In this document: piece by piece, positions 28,016 to 34,642 of the stretch
Position numbering within the stretch: the stretch's first letter is position 1
Layout: every line of letters begins with the position of its first letter
Assembly (NCBI GenBank): GCA_024643455.1
Contig: JAHEMV010000001.1
Span: 6,558-41,199, forward strand
Direction: 5' to 3'
Length of the DNA: 34,642 nt
Origin: Cytophagales bacterium
GTDB lineage: Bacteria; Bacteroidota; Bacteroidia; Cytophagales; Cyclobacteriaceae
The notes under the pieces: generated by a model
Told to the model about the DNA's origin: nothing
What the model saw: only the letters and a program-made list of their open reading frames with translations
The model's database searches: none
Made by a program: the position numbers and the translations under genes

Positions 28016-29166
28016 TTTGCCTGCATTGGTTTGCCGTGTGTGAGTTGTATTATCTTTGGCAGAAGGACGGGGAACAATTTTAACAATAATAATACTACTT
28101 CCGCCAAATTAGTATAACCAAATAATCTTGCGATGAATCGCCCCACATGCAAACGAAATTTAAATTCCTTATTCCACTCCCTAAAGTAGGCTTTTTCCAA
28201 TTCATCCCTTGATTTAATTTCATCATTGAAATAGTTAATTATCAGTTTTGAAACCATTTGTGCACTTCGGATGGCCATGCTCATTCCGTTTCCACATAAC
28301 GGATGAATCATCCCTGCCGTATCCCCGCACATCAGTATGTGATGTTCTACAGGAGTTTTTGCAGCAAAGGAAATCTGACTTATCGTCAAAGGAGTCTTAA
28401 AAACCGGTATAGTTTGTTCAAAAATATTTTTTAGGTGCTTGTTTTTAAAGATAACCTGCTCTTGAAAATCATCAATGCTTTTATATTTTTTAAAAGAATC
28501 AAAACTGGTGATGTAGCATAAATTAATGGTATTATCTTCGACTTTTGACGCTCCGCAATACCCGCCAGCAAAATTATGCAGTGCGACTAAGTTATCGGCG
28601 AAATCACCGGAGACATGTGTTTTGACGGCCAAAAAAGGGGATTTCCTCCTGATAAAACTACGATCTAATTTGACATCAATTGCCGATCGTTTTCCATATG
28701 CACCAATCACTATACTGGACATATAGACCGATTTTTGTTTTGTGATAATAGTGAATTTTTCTTTGTGAAAATGGATATCAATGACTTGTTCATGGACTAG
28801 TTTTACACCACTGGCTTTTGCTTTTTCGGCCATAGCATAATCAAATTTATATCGACTAATCCCAAATCCACCTAATGGCAATGGCGAGGATATGATGTTG
28901 TTTTTAGATGTGCTTAGTTCAAACCTATCTATTTTTTTTGCACCAAGAGAAAATGGATCAATGTCCAGGGATCGTAAATAAGGCAATACTTCATTGGATA
29001 CATACTCACCACAGACTTTTTGCTTTGGATATGTATTTTTCTCTAACAGTAATACGGAAATAGAATATTTTGAAAGATGAATCGCGGACGTTAAACCTGC
29101 TAATCCTCCACCTATTATGATGACGTCAAACGGTTTAGAAAGGCCTGATAATGAATCGAATGGCAA
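28012..29166 (-). CDS. FAD-dependent oxidoreductase / monooxygenase (geranylgeranyl reductase-like)
   Basis: The 384-residue flavoprotein has the FAD dinucleotide loop VIIIGGGLAGLTSAIHL (15-31), a KVCGEYVSNEVLPYL stretch that follows it in this family, and the GD motif CGDTAGMIHPLCGNGMSMAIRSA (about 280-302). It fits group A flavin hydroxylases and the geranylgeranyl reductase family. In this operon it may hydroxylate or reduce the phenolic product, as SrsC does for alkylresorcinols. The start appears to be TTG, as no in-frame ATG occurs before the FAD loop. It is the first gene of the operon. Confidence 0.9.
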   Translation of the reverse strand: MPFDSLSGLSKPFDVIIIGGGLAGLTSAIHLSKYSISVLLLEKNTYPKQKVCGEYVSNEVLPYLRSLDIDPFSLGAKKIDRFELSTSKNNIISSPLPLGGFGISRYKFDYAMAEKAKASGVKLVHEQVIDIHFHKEKFTIITKQKSVYMSSIVIGAYGKRSAIDVKLDRSFIRRKSPFLAVKTHVSGDFADNLVALHNFAGGYCGASKVEDNTINLCYITSFDSFKKYKSIDDFQEQVIFKNKHLKNIFEQTIPVFKTPLTISQISFAAKTPVEHHILMCGDTAGMIHPLCGNGMSMAIRSAQMVSKLIINYFNDEIKSRDELEKAYFREWNKEFKFRLHVGRFIARLFGYTNLAEVVLLLLKLFPVLLPKIIQLTHGKPMQAK

Positions 29167-29524
29167 TGCAAGGTTTAGTTAATAGTTAGATATCTTGAAA
29201 TTAACCTTTAAAACATTTATAACACAATTATACCCTTTAATCTTTACTCGATTCAAGCATTTATATTCTGGAAATGCAAAACCAAATACCTTTCATTCGG
29301 ATGAAATCACTTTAATAATTTTATTCTAACCAGTTTCATCATCACATAAAATTTCAGCAACACTATCTATTCGCTGGCCAGTGCTGAGAACAATCTCTCA
29401 TTTAAGCATAAAGAAACCCTGAAGGTCAGAATTCAGATATATTCAAAAAAGAAAACTAAACCTGATATTTAGACTTTAGATAATTAAAATGGCGTAACTT
29501 AGCCGCTCATTTTATACTTGAAAT
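29167..29524. other. 358-bp divergent spacer between the PKS operon and floA
   Basis: This AT-rich stretch separates the flavoenzyme start (minus) from the FloA-like gene (plus). It holds a candidate minus-strand promoter. I see no ORF with family features, no tRNA and no clear operator palindrome. Any regulator binding site for the operon would be expected here. Confidence 0.5.
29227..29256 (-). promoter_or_regulatory. Candidate promoter of the PKS/fatty-acid operon
   Basis: On the minus strand TTGAAT is followed after 18 bp by TATAAT (TATAATTGTG), about 60 bp upstream of the first operon start codon. It resembles a general sigma-70 promoter and only loosely the Bacteroidota TAnnTTTG form. 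Confidence 0.4.
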
Positions 29525-30418
29525 ATGCCGTTAAATTTGCTTATTATCGTAGGTGCCATTTTGATAGGTTCCTGGTTCTTTTTTCAATTCATTCCTATAG
29601 GATTATGGATTACGGCTATTTTTTCCGGAGTTCAGGTAAATTTGGTTGATCTGGTGTTTATGCGATTTAGAAAAGTGCCTCCAGGCCTAATCGTAAAATC
29701 GCTGATCCTGGCGACTAAAGCTGGGATATTAGATGTCACCTCACAAAAATTAGAAACACATTTCCTGGCTCATGGCAACCTTGTGAATGTGATAAAAGCA
29801 TTAATTGTTGCCGACAAAGCTAATCTCGACATGAATTATCAGCAAGCTGCCGCTATCGATCTTGCTGGTCGCGATGTACTGCATGCCGTGCAAGTTTCGG
29901 TCACCCCTTATATTATTATTGTTCCGTCAATTACAGCAGTTTCCATGGATGGAATTCAGGTAATTGCCGATGCTCGCGTCACGGTGCGGACCAATATAAA
30001 GCAATTAGTTGGAGGTGCAGGTGAAGAAACTATCAAAGCAAGAGTTGGTCAGGGAATAATATCCAAAATCGGAACAACGCAATATTATTTGGAAGTCCTG
30101 GAAAAACCGGAAGAAATCTCAAAAGAAGTACTCGCTAATGGTTTGGATTCGGGAACTGCTTTTGAAATCCTTTCCATTGATATCGCTGACATCAACATCG
30201 GCAGAAACATCGGAGCTAAACTACAAATAGACCAGGCCATGGCCGATCTTAACATCGCAAATGCAAAAGCAGAAGAGCGACGCGCAATGGCAGTTGCGCT
30301 GGAGCAGGAAATGCTGGCTAAAGTCCAGGAAGCCCGTGCAAAGGTTATTCAAGCTGAAACAGAGATTCCAGCTGGCTTGGCTGTTGCCTTTAGAAGTGGC
30401 CGATTTTTCAAAGGTTAG
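29525..30418 (+). CDS. floA: Flotillin-like protein FloA (UPF0365), short C-terminus
   Basis: The 297-residue protein has an N-terminal hydrophobic segment (about 3-37), the flotillin core ([70 protein letters not shown]), and the Ala/Glu-rich coiled coil ([28 protein letters not shown]). FloA organises membrane microdomains. Relatives are usually about 330 residues and end with an MDYYKxKNIQADT-like tail; here the frame stops after [11 protein letters not shown] checked the other two frames past the stop and did not find the missing tail. No nfeD partner is adjacent. Confidence 0.9.
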   Translation: MPLNLLIIVGAILIGSWFFFQFIPIGLWITAIFSGVQVNLVDLVFMRFRKVPPGLIVKSLILATKAGILDVTSQKLETHFLAHGNLVNVIKALIVADKANLDMNYQQAAAIDLAGRDVLHAVQVSVTPYIIIVPSITAVSMDGIQVIADARVTVRTNIKQLVGGAGEETIKARVGQGIISKIGTTQYYLEVLEKPEEISKEVLANGLDSGTAFEILSIDIADINIGRNIGAKLQIDQAMADLNIANAKAEERRAMAVALEQEMLAKVQEARAKVIQAETEIPAGLAVAFRSGRFFKG

Positions 30419-30501
30419 ATTGAAATCTTTGAATATCCTTCTGAAAATCAGTTTATAATAAAAGCATAAATTTGTAAGTGAGACTTTTTGAAAGTGATTG
30501 A

Positions 30502-31296
30502 TTACTCCTTATAATATTTCAATGCTTCAGGAATCTGCTCATTCAATTCTTTGATTCTGGTGCTATGCGATGGGTGAGTAGACATAAACTCCGGTGGTGC
30601 ACCTCCTCCGCTTTGAGCTGCCATTCGTTCCCAGAATATTGGCGCTTCGCGAGGATCGTACCCAGCCATAGCCATGAAAATTAAGCCCATTTTATCAGCT
30701 TCTGATTCCTGAAGCCTGCTGAATGGAAGCATCGCTCCATAGTTAGATGCAACTCCATATGCAGTTCCAAAAAGCGCTCTGGTTTCTGCCGGTTTTTGGG
30801 ATAAAGCAACATCGAGGGCCACACCTCCCATTTGTTGCACCAATCCCTGACTCATCCGTTCACTACCGTGATTGGCAATAGCATGCGCTACTTCATGACC
30901 CATGACAACCGCTACACCTTTTTCATCCTGACATATAGGTAAAATACCGGTATAGAAAACCACTTTGCCTCCAGGCATACACCATGCATTGACTACATTC
31001 GATTCAATGAGATTAAACTCCCAGGAGTATCCTTTAAGTTGGCCTGATAAATTATTCTGCGACATAAATTCCTCAACTGCTTTTTGGATTTTTTGACCAA
31101 CAGTTTTTATCATTTCAGTTTGCTGCTTATTTGAAGATAATTTAGCACTATCCAACACTGTCTTATAGTTATCATAACTCATGGGCAATATCTCACTATT
31201 GGGAATTAGTGAAAGTTGCTTTCTTCCTGTCAATGGAACCGTTGCACAATTGTATCCTATAAAGGTTATGAATAAAACGAAAAGTATCTTTTTCAT
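30502..31296 (-). CDS. M48 family metalloprotease lipoprotein
   Basis: Starting at ATG 31296 it has 264 residues, beginning MKKILFVLFITFIGYNCATV, a lipoprotein-like signal with Cys17. Zinc ligands are in HEVAH (134-138), with the third ligand in the ESEAD stretch (197-201), so it should be an active Zn protease of the periplasm or outer membrane. Relatives (LoiP/BepA-like) act in envelope quality control. The track start at 31398 adds 34 residues before a good signal and lies upstream of a candidate promoter, so I prefer the internal ATG. Confidence 0.93.
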   Translation of the reverse strand: MKKILFVLFITFIGYNCATVPLTGRKQLSLIPNSEILPMSYDNYKTVLDSAKLSSNKQQTEMIKTVGQKIQKAVEEFMSQNNLSGQLKGYSWEFNLIESNVVNAWCMPGGKVVFYTGILPICQDEKGVAVVMGHEVAHAIANHGSERMSQGLVQQMGGVALDVALSQKPAETRALFGTAYGVASNYGAMLPFSRLQESEADKMGLIFMAMAGYDPREAPIFWERMAAQSGGGAPPEFMSTHPSHSTRIKELNEQIPEALKYYKE

Positions 31297-31313
31297 GCTA
31301 GCTATTTTAAACG

Positions 31314-31321
31314 CAAAATTA
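31314..31321 (-). promoter_or_regulatory. Candidate -7 promoter element of the M48 gene
   Basis: The minus strand reads TAATTTTG followed by CG, an exact TAnnTTTG match 17 bp upstream of the preferred ATG. The transcript would start between this element and that ATG, which supports the shorter protein. No -33 box is clear. Confidence 0.4.
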
Positions 31322-31450
31322 ATGCAAATAAAAGTGATATCATTTGAATTGGCAATTGAATCTTTAAAATGAAAGTAATTTTTAAAAATTTCATGCAATC
31401 GCTTTATTTGTACAATAAGGCTTTATAATTTCGGCCCTTAAGCTAAAAAC

Positions 31451-32062
31451 ATGAAGATCCTGGCAATTGGCAGAAATTATGCCGCCCATATCGCAGAATT
31501 AAATAATGAGCGTCCTGAGGAACCGGTGATATTCACCAAACCGGAGACGGCTTTGCTGCAAAATAATGCGCCATTTTATTATCCTGACTTTTCGAAAAAC
31601 ATTCATTATGAAGTTGAAATCCTATTGCGGATTTGCAAACATGGTAAATATATAGATCGAAAGTTTGCCCATAACTATTTTGATGCCATTGGAATTGGAA
31701 TTGATTTTACCGCCCGTGACCTACAGGACAAAGCAAAAGAAAAAGGACTACCATGGGACCTGTCAAAAGGATTCAATGGATCTGCTCCCATTTCAAAGTT
31801 TATTGATAAAACCGAATTTCCAGATATCAAAAATCTAAACTTTAGCCTGAAACTGGACGGTGCGCAAAAACAACTAGGCAATACTTCACTGATGCTTTTT
31901 GATTTTGAAACAATCATCGCATACATTTCCAGGTTTATCATGTTAAAAAAAGGAGACATTATTTTTACAGGCACGCCAAAAGGCGTAGGACCAATTGCAA
32001 TAGGAAATAAGTTGGAAGCTTTTATTGAGGATGAAAAATTATTGGATGTTGAAATTAAATAA
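31451..32062 (+). CDS. Fumarylacetoacetate hydrolase-family protein
   Basis: The 203-residue single-domain enzyme has KILAIGRNYAAHIAELN at the N-terminus, metal-ligand acids in HYEVEILLRI, GIGIDFTARDLQDKAKEKGLPWDLSKGFNGSAPIS in the middle and IIFTGTPKGVGPI near the end. Relatives include acylpyruvases, oxaloacetate decarboxylases and 5-carboxymethyl-2-hydroxymuconate isomerases such as YcgM. The substrate cannot be told from sequence. It overlaps the start of the next M23 gene, suggesting co-transcription. Confidence 0.93.
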   Translation: MKILAIGRNYAAHIAELNNERPEEPVIFTKPETALLQNNAPFYYPDFSKNIHYEVEILLRICKHGKYIDRKFAHNYFDAIGIGIDFTARDLQDKAKEKGLPWDLSKGFNGSAPISKFIDKTEFPDIKNLNFSLKLDGAQKQLGNTSLMLFDFETIIAYISRFIMLKKGDIIFTGTPKGVGPIAIGNKLEAFIEDEKLLDVEIK

Positions 32063-33947
32063 AGGTCTTCTACTAATCTTTTTTTGTGTATGCTCACTGA
32101 ATCTGGCTGCTCAGGAAAATCCCTATATGTTTCCAGTTCGCCCCGGGCAACAAAATTATCTAGCTGGCACAATGGGTGAAATGCGGGGTGTACACTTTCA
32201 TGCCGGCATGGACATCAAAACGGGTGGCACATCCGGATTAAAAGTATATGCGGCAGCAGACGGTTATGTTTCGCGTGTAAAAGTAGATGGAGGAGGATAT
32301 GGAAACGCATTGTATATCGCTCATCCTCAGTTGGGAACTACAACAGTATATGGACACCTGCAAAATTTTAATGATGAAATTGCCGATTATGTGCTCAAAG
32401 AACAGTACCAAAGGAAAAGTTTTGCAGTTGACTTTTTTCCTGATAAAGGAATGTTTAAAATTAAAAAAGGTGATATAATAGCCCTCTCTGGCAATTCCGG
32501 TAGTTCTTCAGGACCGCACGTGCATTTTGAGATCCGCAATTCACAACAATACCCCTTAAATCCATTGAATTTTGGTTTTAGTGAAATAAAGGACAACATC
32601 AGCCCTACAGTACAGAAAATTGCCTTAAAAACCATGAACCGGAATTCCCGAATAGATCACCAATTCGGCTTTTTTGAATTTACTCCATCAAGATTGCAAA
32701 ATGAATACACCGTAGCCAAAACCATTGAGGTCTATGGAGAAATCGGTATTTCATTCATGGGTTACGACAGACTAAATGACGTATCCAACAGAAACGGAAT
32801 ACCCAAATTGTCGATGGCTTTAGATGACAGACAAGTCATCGACATCACAGTAGATAAGATGCCATTTAATATCACCAGGCAGGTCTTATGCTATCGCGAT
32901 TATGGCTTGAAATCTCTTGAAAATAAAAATTTCCAAAAGCTATATATTGATGATGGCAACGAACTTAATTTCTATACCACCGATGATAAAAAAGGAATTA
33001 TTTCTATAAGAGACACCCTTGTTCATCAGGTAGTTATCAGCCTGCAGGATATCAACGGCAATGTCACAATAATGAAACTCAAACTTAAAGGTGGACAACC
33101 TAAAGTTACAGCTATAAAAAACGATGCAAGTTTTAAGCCTACCCGTCAACTGGTGCAGGATAATACGTTTATTTTCATGGGCAAGAAAGCAGAAAACAAT
33201 GGGTTTTTCGCACATATTTATGCCAACAGGATGAACTACGAATTGTCATCAAGTTATTATGTAAATGACTACTCCGTTTATCTTTGGGACTTGCGAACCG
33301 GCCTCCCCGATTCGATCGAATTGTGCGGAGAAATGATTTATCCGGGAATCGAGATGGCCGTCCCGTCAGAATCAGATTTCAAATATTATAAAGAAGAATT
33401 TGACCTGCATTTTTATAAAAAAACACTCTTTGATACGCTATATCTGAAAACAGATTATATGGATGAATTAGCAAGCGACAAAGAATTTTTTGAAATCAGC
33501 GAGGATATATACCCGCTGAAAAAAAATATGAAAATCATCTTTAAACCTAAACTCACTTATTCCAATAAAGACAAAGTTTCGGCTTATTATTCAACAAATC
33601 TAAAAGACTTCAGCTACCAGGGGGGTAAATGGGTAGGTGATAAATTTGAACTGATGACCAATACCCTAGGTAAATACACCTTACTTACGGATAGCATTTC
33701 ACCAGATATAAAAATTGTCCAGCAAAACCGGGAATCGTTTTCGTGTTATATCACAGATAAATTATCCGGTATAAAGGATTATGAATTGAAAGTAGATGGT
33801 GTATGGGTTTTGATGAATTATGATCCAAAACGAAACTTTATATGGACCGAGAAGCTTGATAAATCAAGACCTTTTTCAGGAAATCTTGAACTAAAAGTCC
33901 GGGATAATGTTAATAATGAAAAAGTTTATTCCACCACTATAAATTAA
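32046..33947 (+). CDS. Secreted M23 family peptidase with large C-terminal region
   Basis: From ATG 32046 it has 633 residues, beginning MLKLNKGLLLIFFCVCSLNLAAQ, a clear signal peptide. The M23 domain (about 30-170) has H52xxxD56 (HFHAGMDIKTGG), H103 in VYGHLQ and H158xH160 (GPHVHFEIRN), a complete zinc site. The remaining 460 residues look beta-rich without a family I recognise. It should act on peptidoglycan in the periplasm. The track's TTG at 32025 and the ATG at 32031 add a charged extension before the signal and are less likely. It lies 4 bp before the bcp gene. Confidence 0.92.
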   Translation: MLKLNKGLLLIFFCVCSLNLAAQENPYMFPVRPGQQNYLAGTMGEMRGVHFHAGMDIKTGGTSGLKVYAAADGYVSRVKVDGGGYGNALYIAHPQLGTTTVYGHLQNFNDEIADYVLKEQYQRKSFAVDFFPDKGMFKIKKGDIIALSGNSGSSSGPHVHFEIRNSQQYPLNPLNFGFSEIKDNISPTVQKIALKTMNRNSRIDHQFGFFEFTPSRLQNEYTVAKTIEVYGEIGISFMGYDRLNDVSNRNGIPKLSMALDDRQVIDITVDKMPFNITRQVLCYRDYGLKSLENKNFQKLYIDDGNELNFYTTDDKKGIISIRDTLVHQVVISLQDINGNVTIMKLKLKGGQPKVTAIKNDASFKPTRQLVQDNTFIFMGKKAENNGFFAHIYANRMNYELSSSYYVNDYSVYLWDLRTGLPDSIELCGEMIYPGIEMAVPSESDFKYYKEEFDLHFYKKTLFDTLYLKTDYMDELASDKEFFEISEDIYPLKKNMKIIFKPKLTYSNKDKVSAYYSTNLKDFSYQGGKWVGDKFELMTNTLGKYTLLTDSISPDIKIVQQNRESFSCYITDKLSGIKDYELKVDGVWVLMNYDPKRNFIWTEKLDKSRPFSGNLELKVRDNVNNEKVYSTTIN

Positions 33948-33951
33948 AGTT

Positions 33952-34401
33952 ATGAGCTTAAAAGTTGGAGACAAAGCACCGGATTTTACAGTAAATGATC
34001 AAAAGGGAAATCCTGTAAAACTGTCAGATTTTAAAGGCAAAAAAGTTGTATTGTATTTTTATCCCAAAGACAACACTCCTGGCTGTACAGCAGAAGCATG
34101 TAATCTCCGGGACAATTACCAGGCATTGCAAAAAGCCGGTTACAATATATTGGGAGTCAGCACCGATGATGAAAAATCACATCAGAAATTCATTGATAAG
34201 TTCGAATTGCCTTTTCCTCTTTTAGCAGATACGGAAAAAGTAATTCATGAAAAATATGGCACCTGGGTAGAAAAATCCATGTATGGCAGAAAATATATGG
34301 GAACCGCACGACTTACTTTTCTAATCAATGAAAATGGAACAATTGAAGAGATCATTGAAAAAGTAAAAACCAATGATCACACGGCCCAAATATTGAAATA
34401 A
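33952..34401 (+). CDS. bcp: Thioredoxin-dependent thiol peroxidase (Bcp/PrxQ)
   Basis: The 149-residue peroxiredoxin reduces hydrogen and organic peroxides in the cytoplasm using thioredoxin. The peroxidatic cysteine is C45 in YPKDNTPGCTAEACNLRD and the resolving cysteine is C50, five residues later, as in PrxQ. The N-terminus LKVGDKAPDFTV and the C-terminal MGTARLTFLINENG stretch fit the family. No signal peptide is present. It starts 4 bp after the M23 gene and is followed by a terminator. Confidence 0.97.
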   Translation: MSLKVGDKAPDFTVNDQKGNPVKLSDFKGKKVVLYFYPKDNTPGCTAEACNLRDNYQALQKAGYNILGVSTDDEKSHQKFIDKFELPFPLLADTEKVIHEKYGTWVEKSMYGRKYMGTARLTFLINENGTIEEIIEKVKTNDHTAQILK

Positions 34402-34426
34402 TATAAAGAGTAATACGCTTTTTAAA

Positions 34427-34469
34427 AAAGTCATTCTGATAGAATTCGGGATGACTTTCTTATTTTTAT
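34427..34469 (+). terminator. Intrinsic terminator after bcp
   Basis: AAAGTCATTC pairs with GGATGACTTT (10 bp including one G-T) around a 12-nt loop and is followed by the T-rich run CTTATTTTTAT. It lies 25 bp after the bcp stop. A-rich bases before the stem might let it act in both directions. Confidence 0.65.
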
Positions 34470-34503
34470 ACTTTTGGAATATGTACTATCGTTTTGAAGG
34501 ATA

Positions 34504-34642
34504 ATGGCTCATTTTTTTAAAAGTACACTTTTGATAATTGGATTAAGCATCTGTTCAGGTTGGATATATGCCCAGACTCCCCAACAAAAGCTACCTGAAA
34601 AAACAAGGATTCTCTTTTTACTTGATGGATCGGGAAGCATGC
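34504..34642 (+). CDS. Exported von Willebrand factor A-domain protein (N-terminal fragment, cut by window edge)
   Basis: This frame is not in the ORF track because it runs off the right edge. It begins MAHFFKSTLLIIGLSICSGW, with a signal peptide ending at IYAQ. The mature part opens with KTRILFLLDGSGSM, the DxSxS metal-ion-dependent adhesion motif that opens a VWA domain. Only 46 codons are visible, so other domains and function are unknown. Confidence 0.8.
   Translation, partial: MAHFFKSTLLIIGLSICSGWIYAQTPQQKLPEKTRILFLLDGSGSM

Noticed and set aside
22858-29166. Flexirubin/aryl polyene or dialkylresorcinol (DarA/DarB) cluster
   Set aside because: Those use KAS III-like DarB and DarA; here a true type III PKS with C-H-N triad is present and no DarA, ammonia lyase or acyltransferase genes are seen.
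31675-32172. 165-aa minus-strand ORF
   Set aside because: It is antisense to the FAH-family and M23 genes and has no recognisable motif: a shadow frame.

Overview
The window looks like a chromosomal segment of a member of the phylum Bacteroidota. The evidence is low GC, house-keeping proteins of Bacteroidota type (AlaS, GyrB, MetH, Ppk1, XseAB, DprA), DUF4369-like/TlpA lipoproteins, an M23 peptidase with an N-terminal membrane anchor, a 'sensor of ECF sigma factor' type Spy-like protein, and several upstream matches to the Bacteroidota -7 element TAnnTTTG. TTG start codons seem common. I cannot place it below phylum. I saw no tRNA, rRNA, CRISPR, insertion sequence, phage gene or attachment site.

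Layout. 1-4473 (minus): the 5' part of a fused ResB/CcsA-type cytochrome c maturation gene, a TlpA-type thiol-disulfide lipoprotein and alaS. 4625-8617 (plus): a tight run of M23 peptidase, an unknown 125-aa ORF, a MerR-type regulator, dprA and a membrane J-domain/TPR protein, ending tail-to-tail with metH. 8614-17190 (minus): metH behind a clear SAM-I (S-box) riboswitch, ppk1, gyrB with an intrinsic terminator, and a small CoA-binding protein. 17393-20091 (plus): an ECF sigma factor, a putative membrane anti-sigma protein, a Spy-like periplasmic protein and an outer-membrane beta-barrel candidate, which together look like an envelope-sensing unit. 20146-22796 (plus): xseA-xseB with a good Bacteroidota promoter, then an exported TIM-barrel sugar isomerase-like protein.

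22858-29166 (minus) is the most interesting part. It is a compact eight-gene operon, in transcription order: FAD-dependent oxidoreductase, SAM methyltransferase, type III polyketide synthase, FabL/FabI-like enoyl-ACP reductase, FabZ-like dehydratase, FabF-like ketosynthase, acyl carrier protein, phosphopantetheinyl transferase. Several genes overlap and all spacings are under about 50 bp. The simplest reading is a dedicated type II fatty-acid-like pathway that builds an acyl chain on its own ACP and hands it to the type III PKS. The PKS would make an alkylresorcinol or alkylpyrone, which the methyltransferase and flavoenzyme then tailor, by analogy with Streptomyces SrsABC and Azotobacter ArsABCD. 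The product is an inference.

29525-34642: a FloA-like flotillin with a short C-terminus, an M48 metalloprotease lipoprotein (minus), a fumarylacetoacetate hydrolase-family enzyme, a large secreted M23 peptidase, a Bcp peroxiredoxin, a terminator, and the start of a von Willebrand A-domain protein cut by the window edge.
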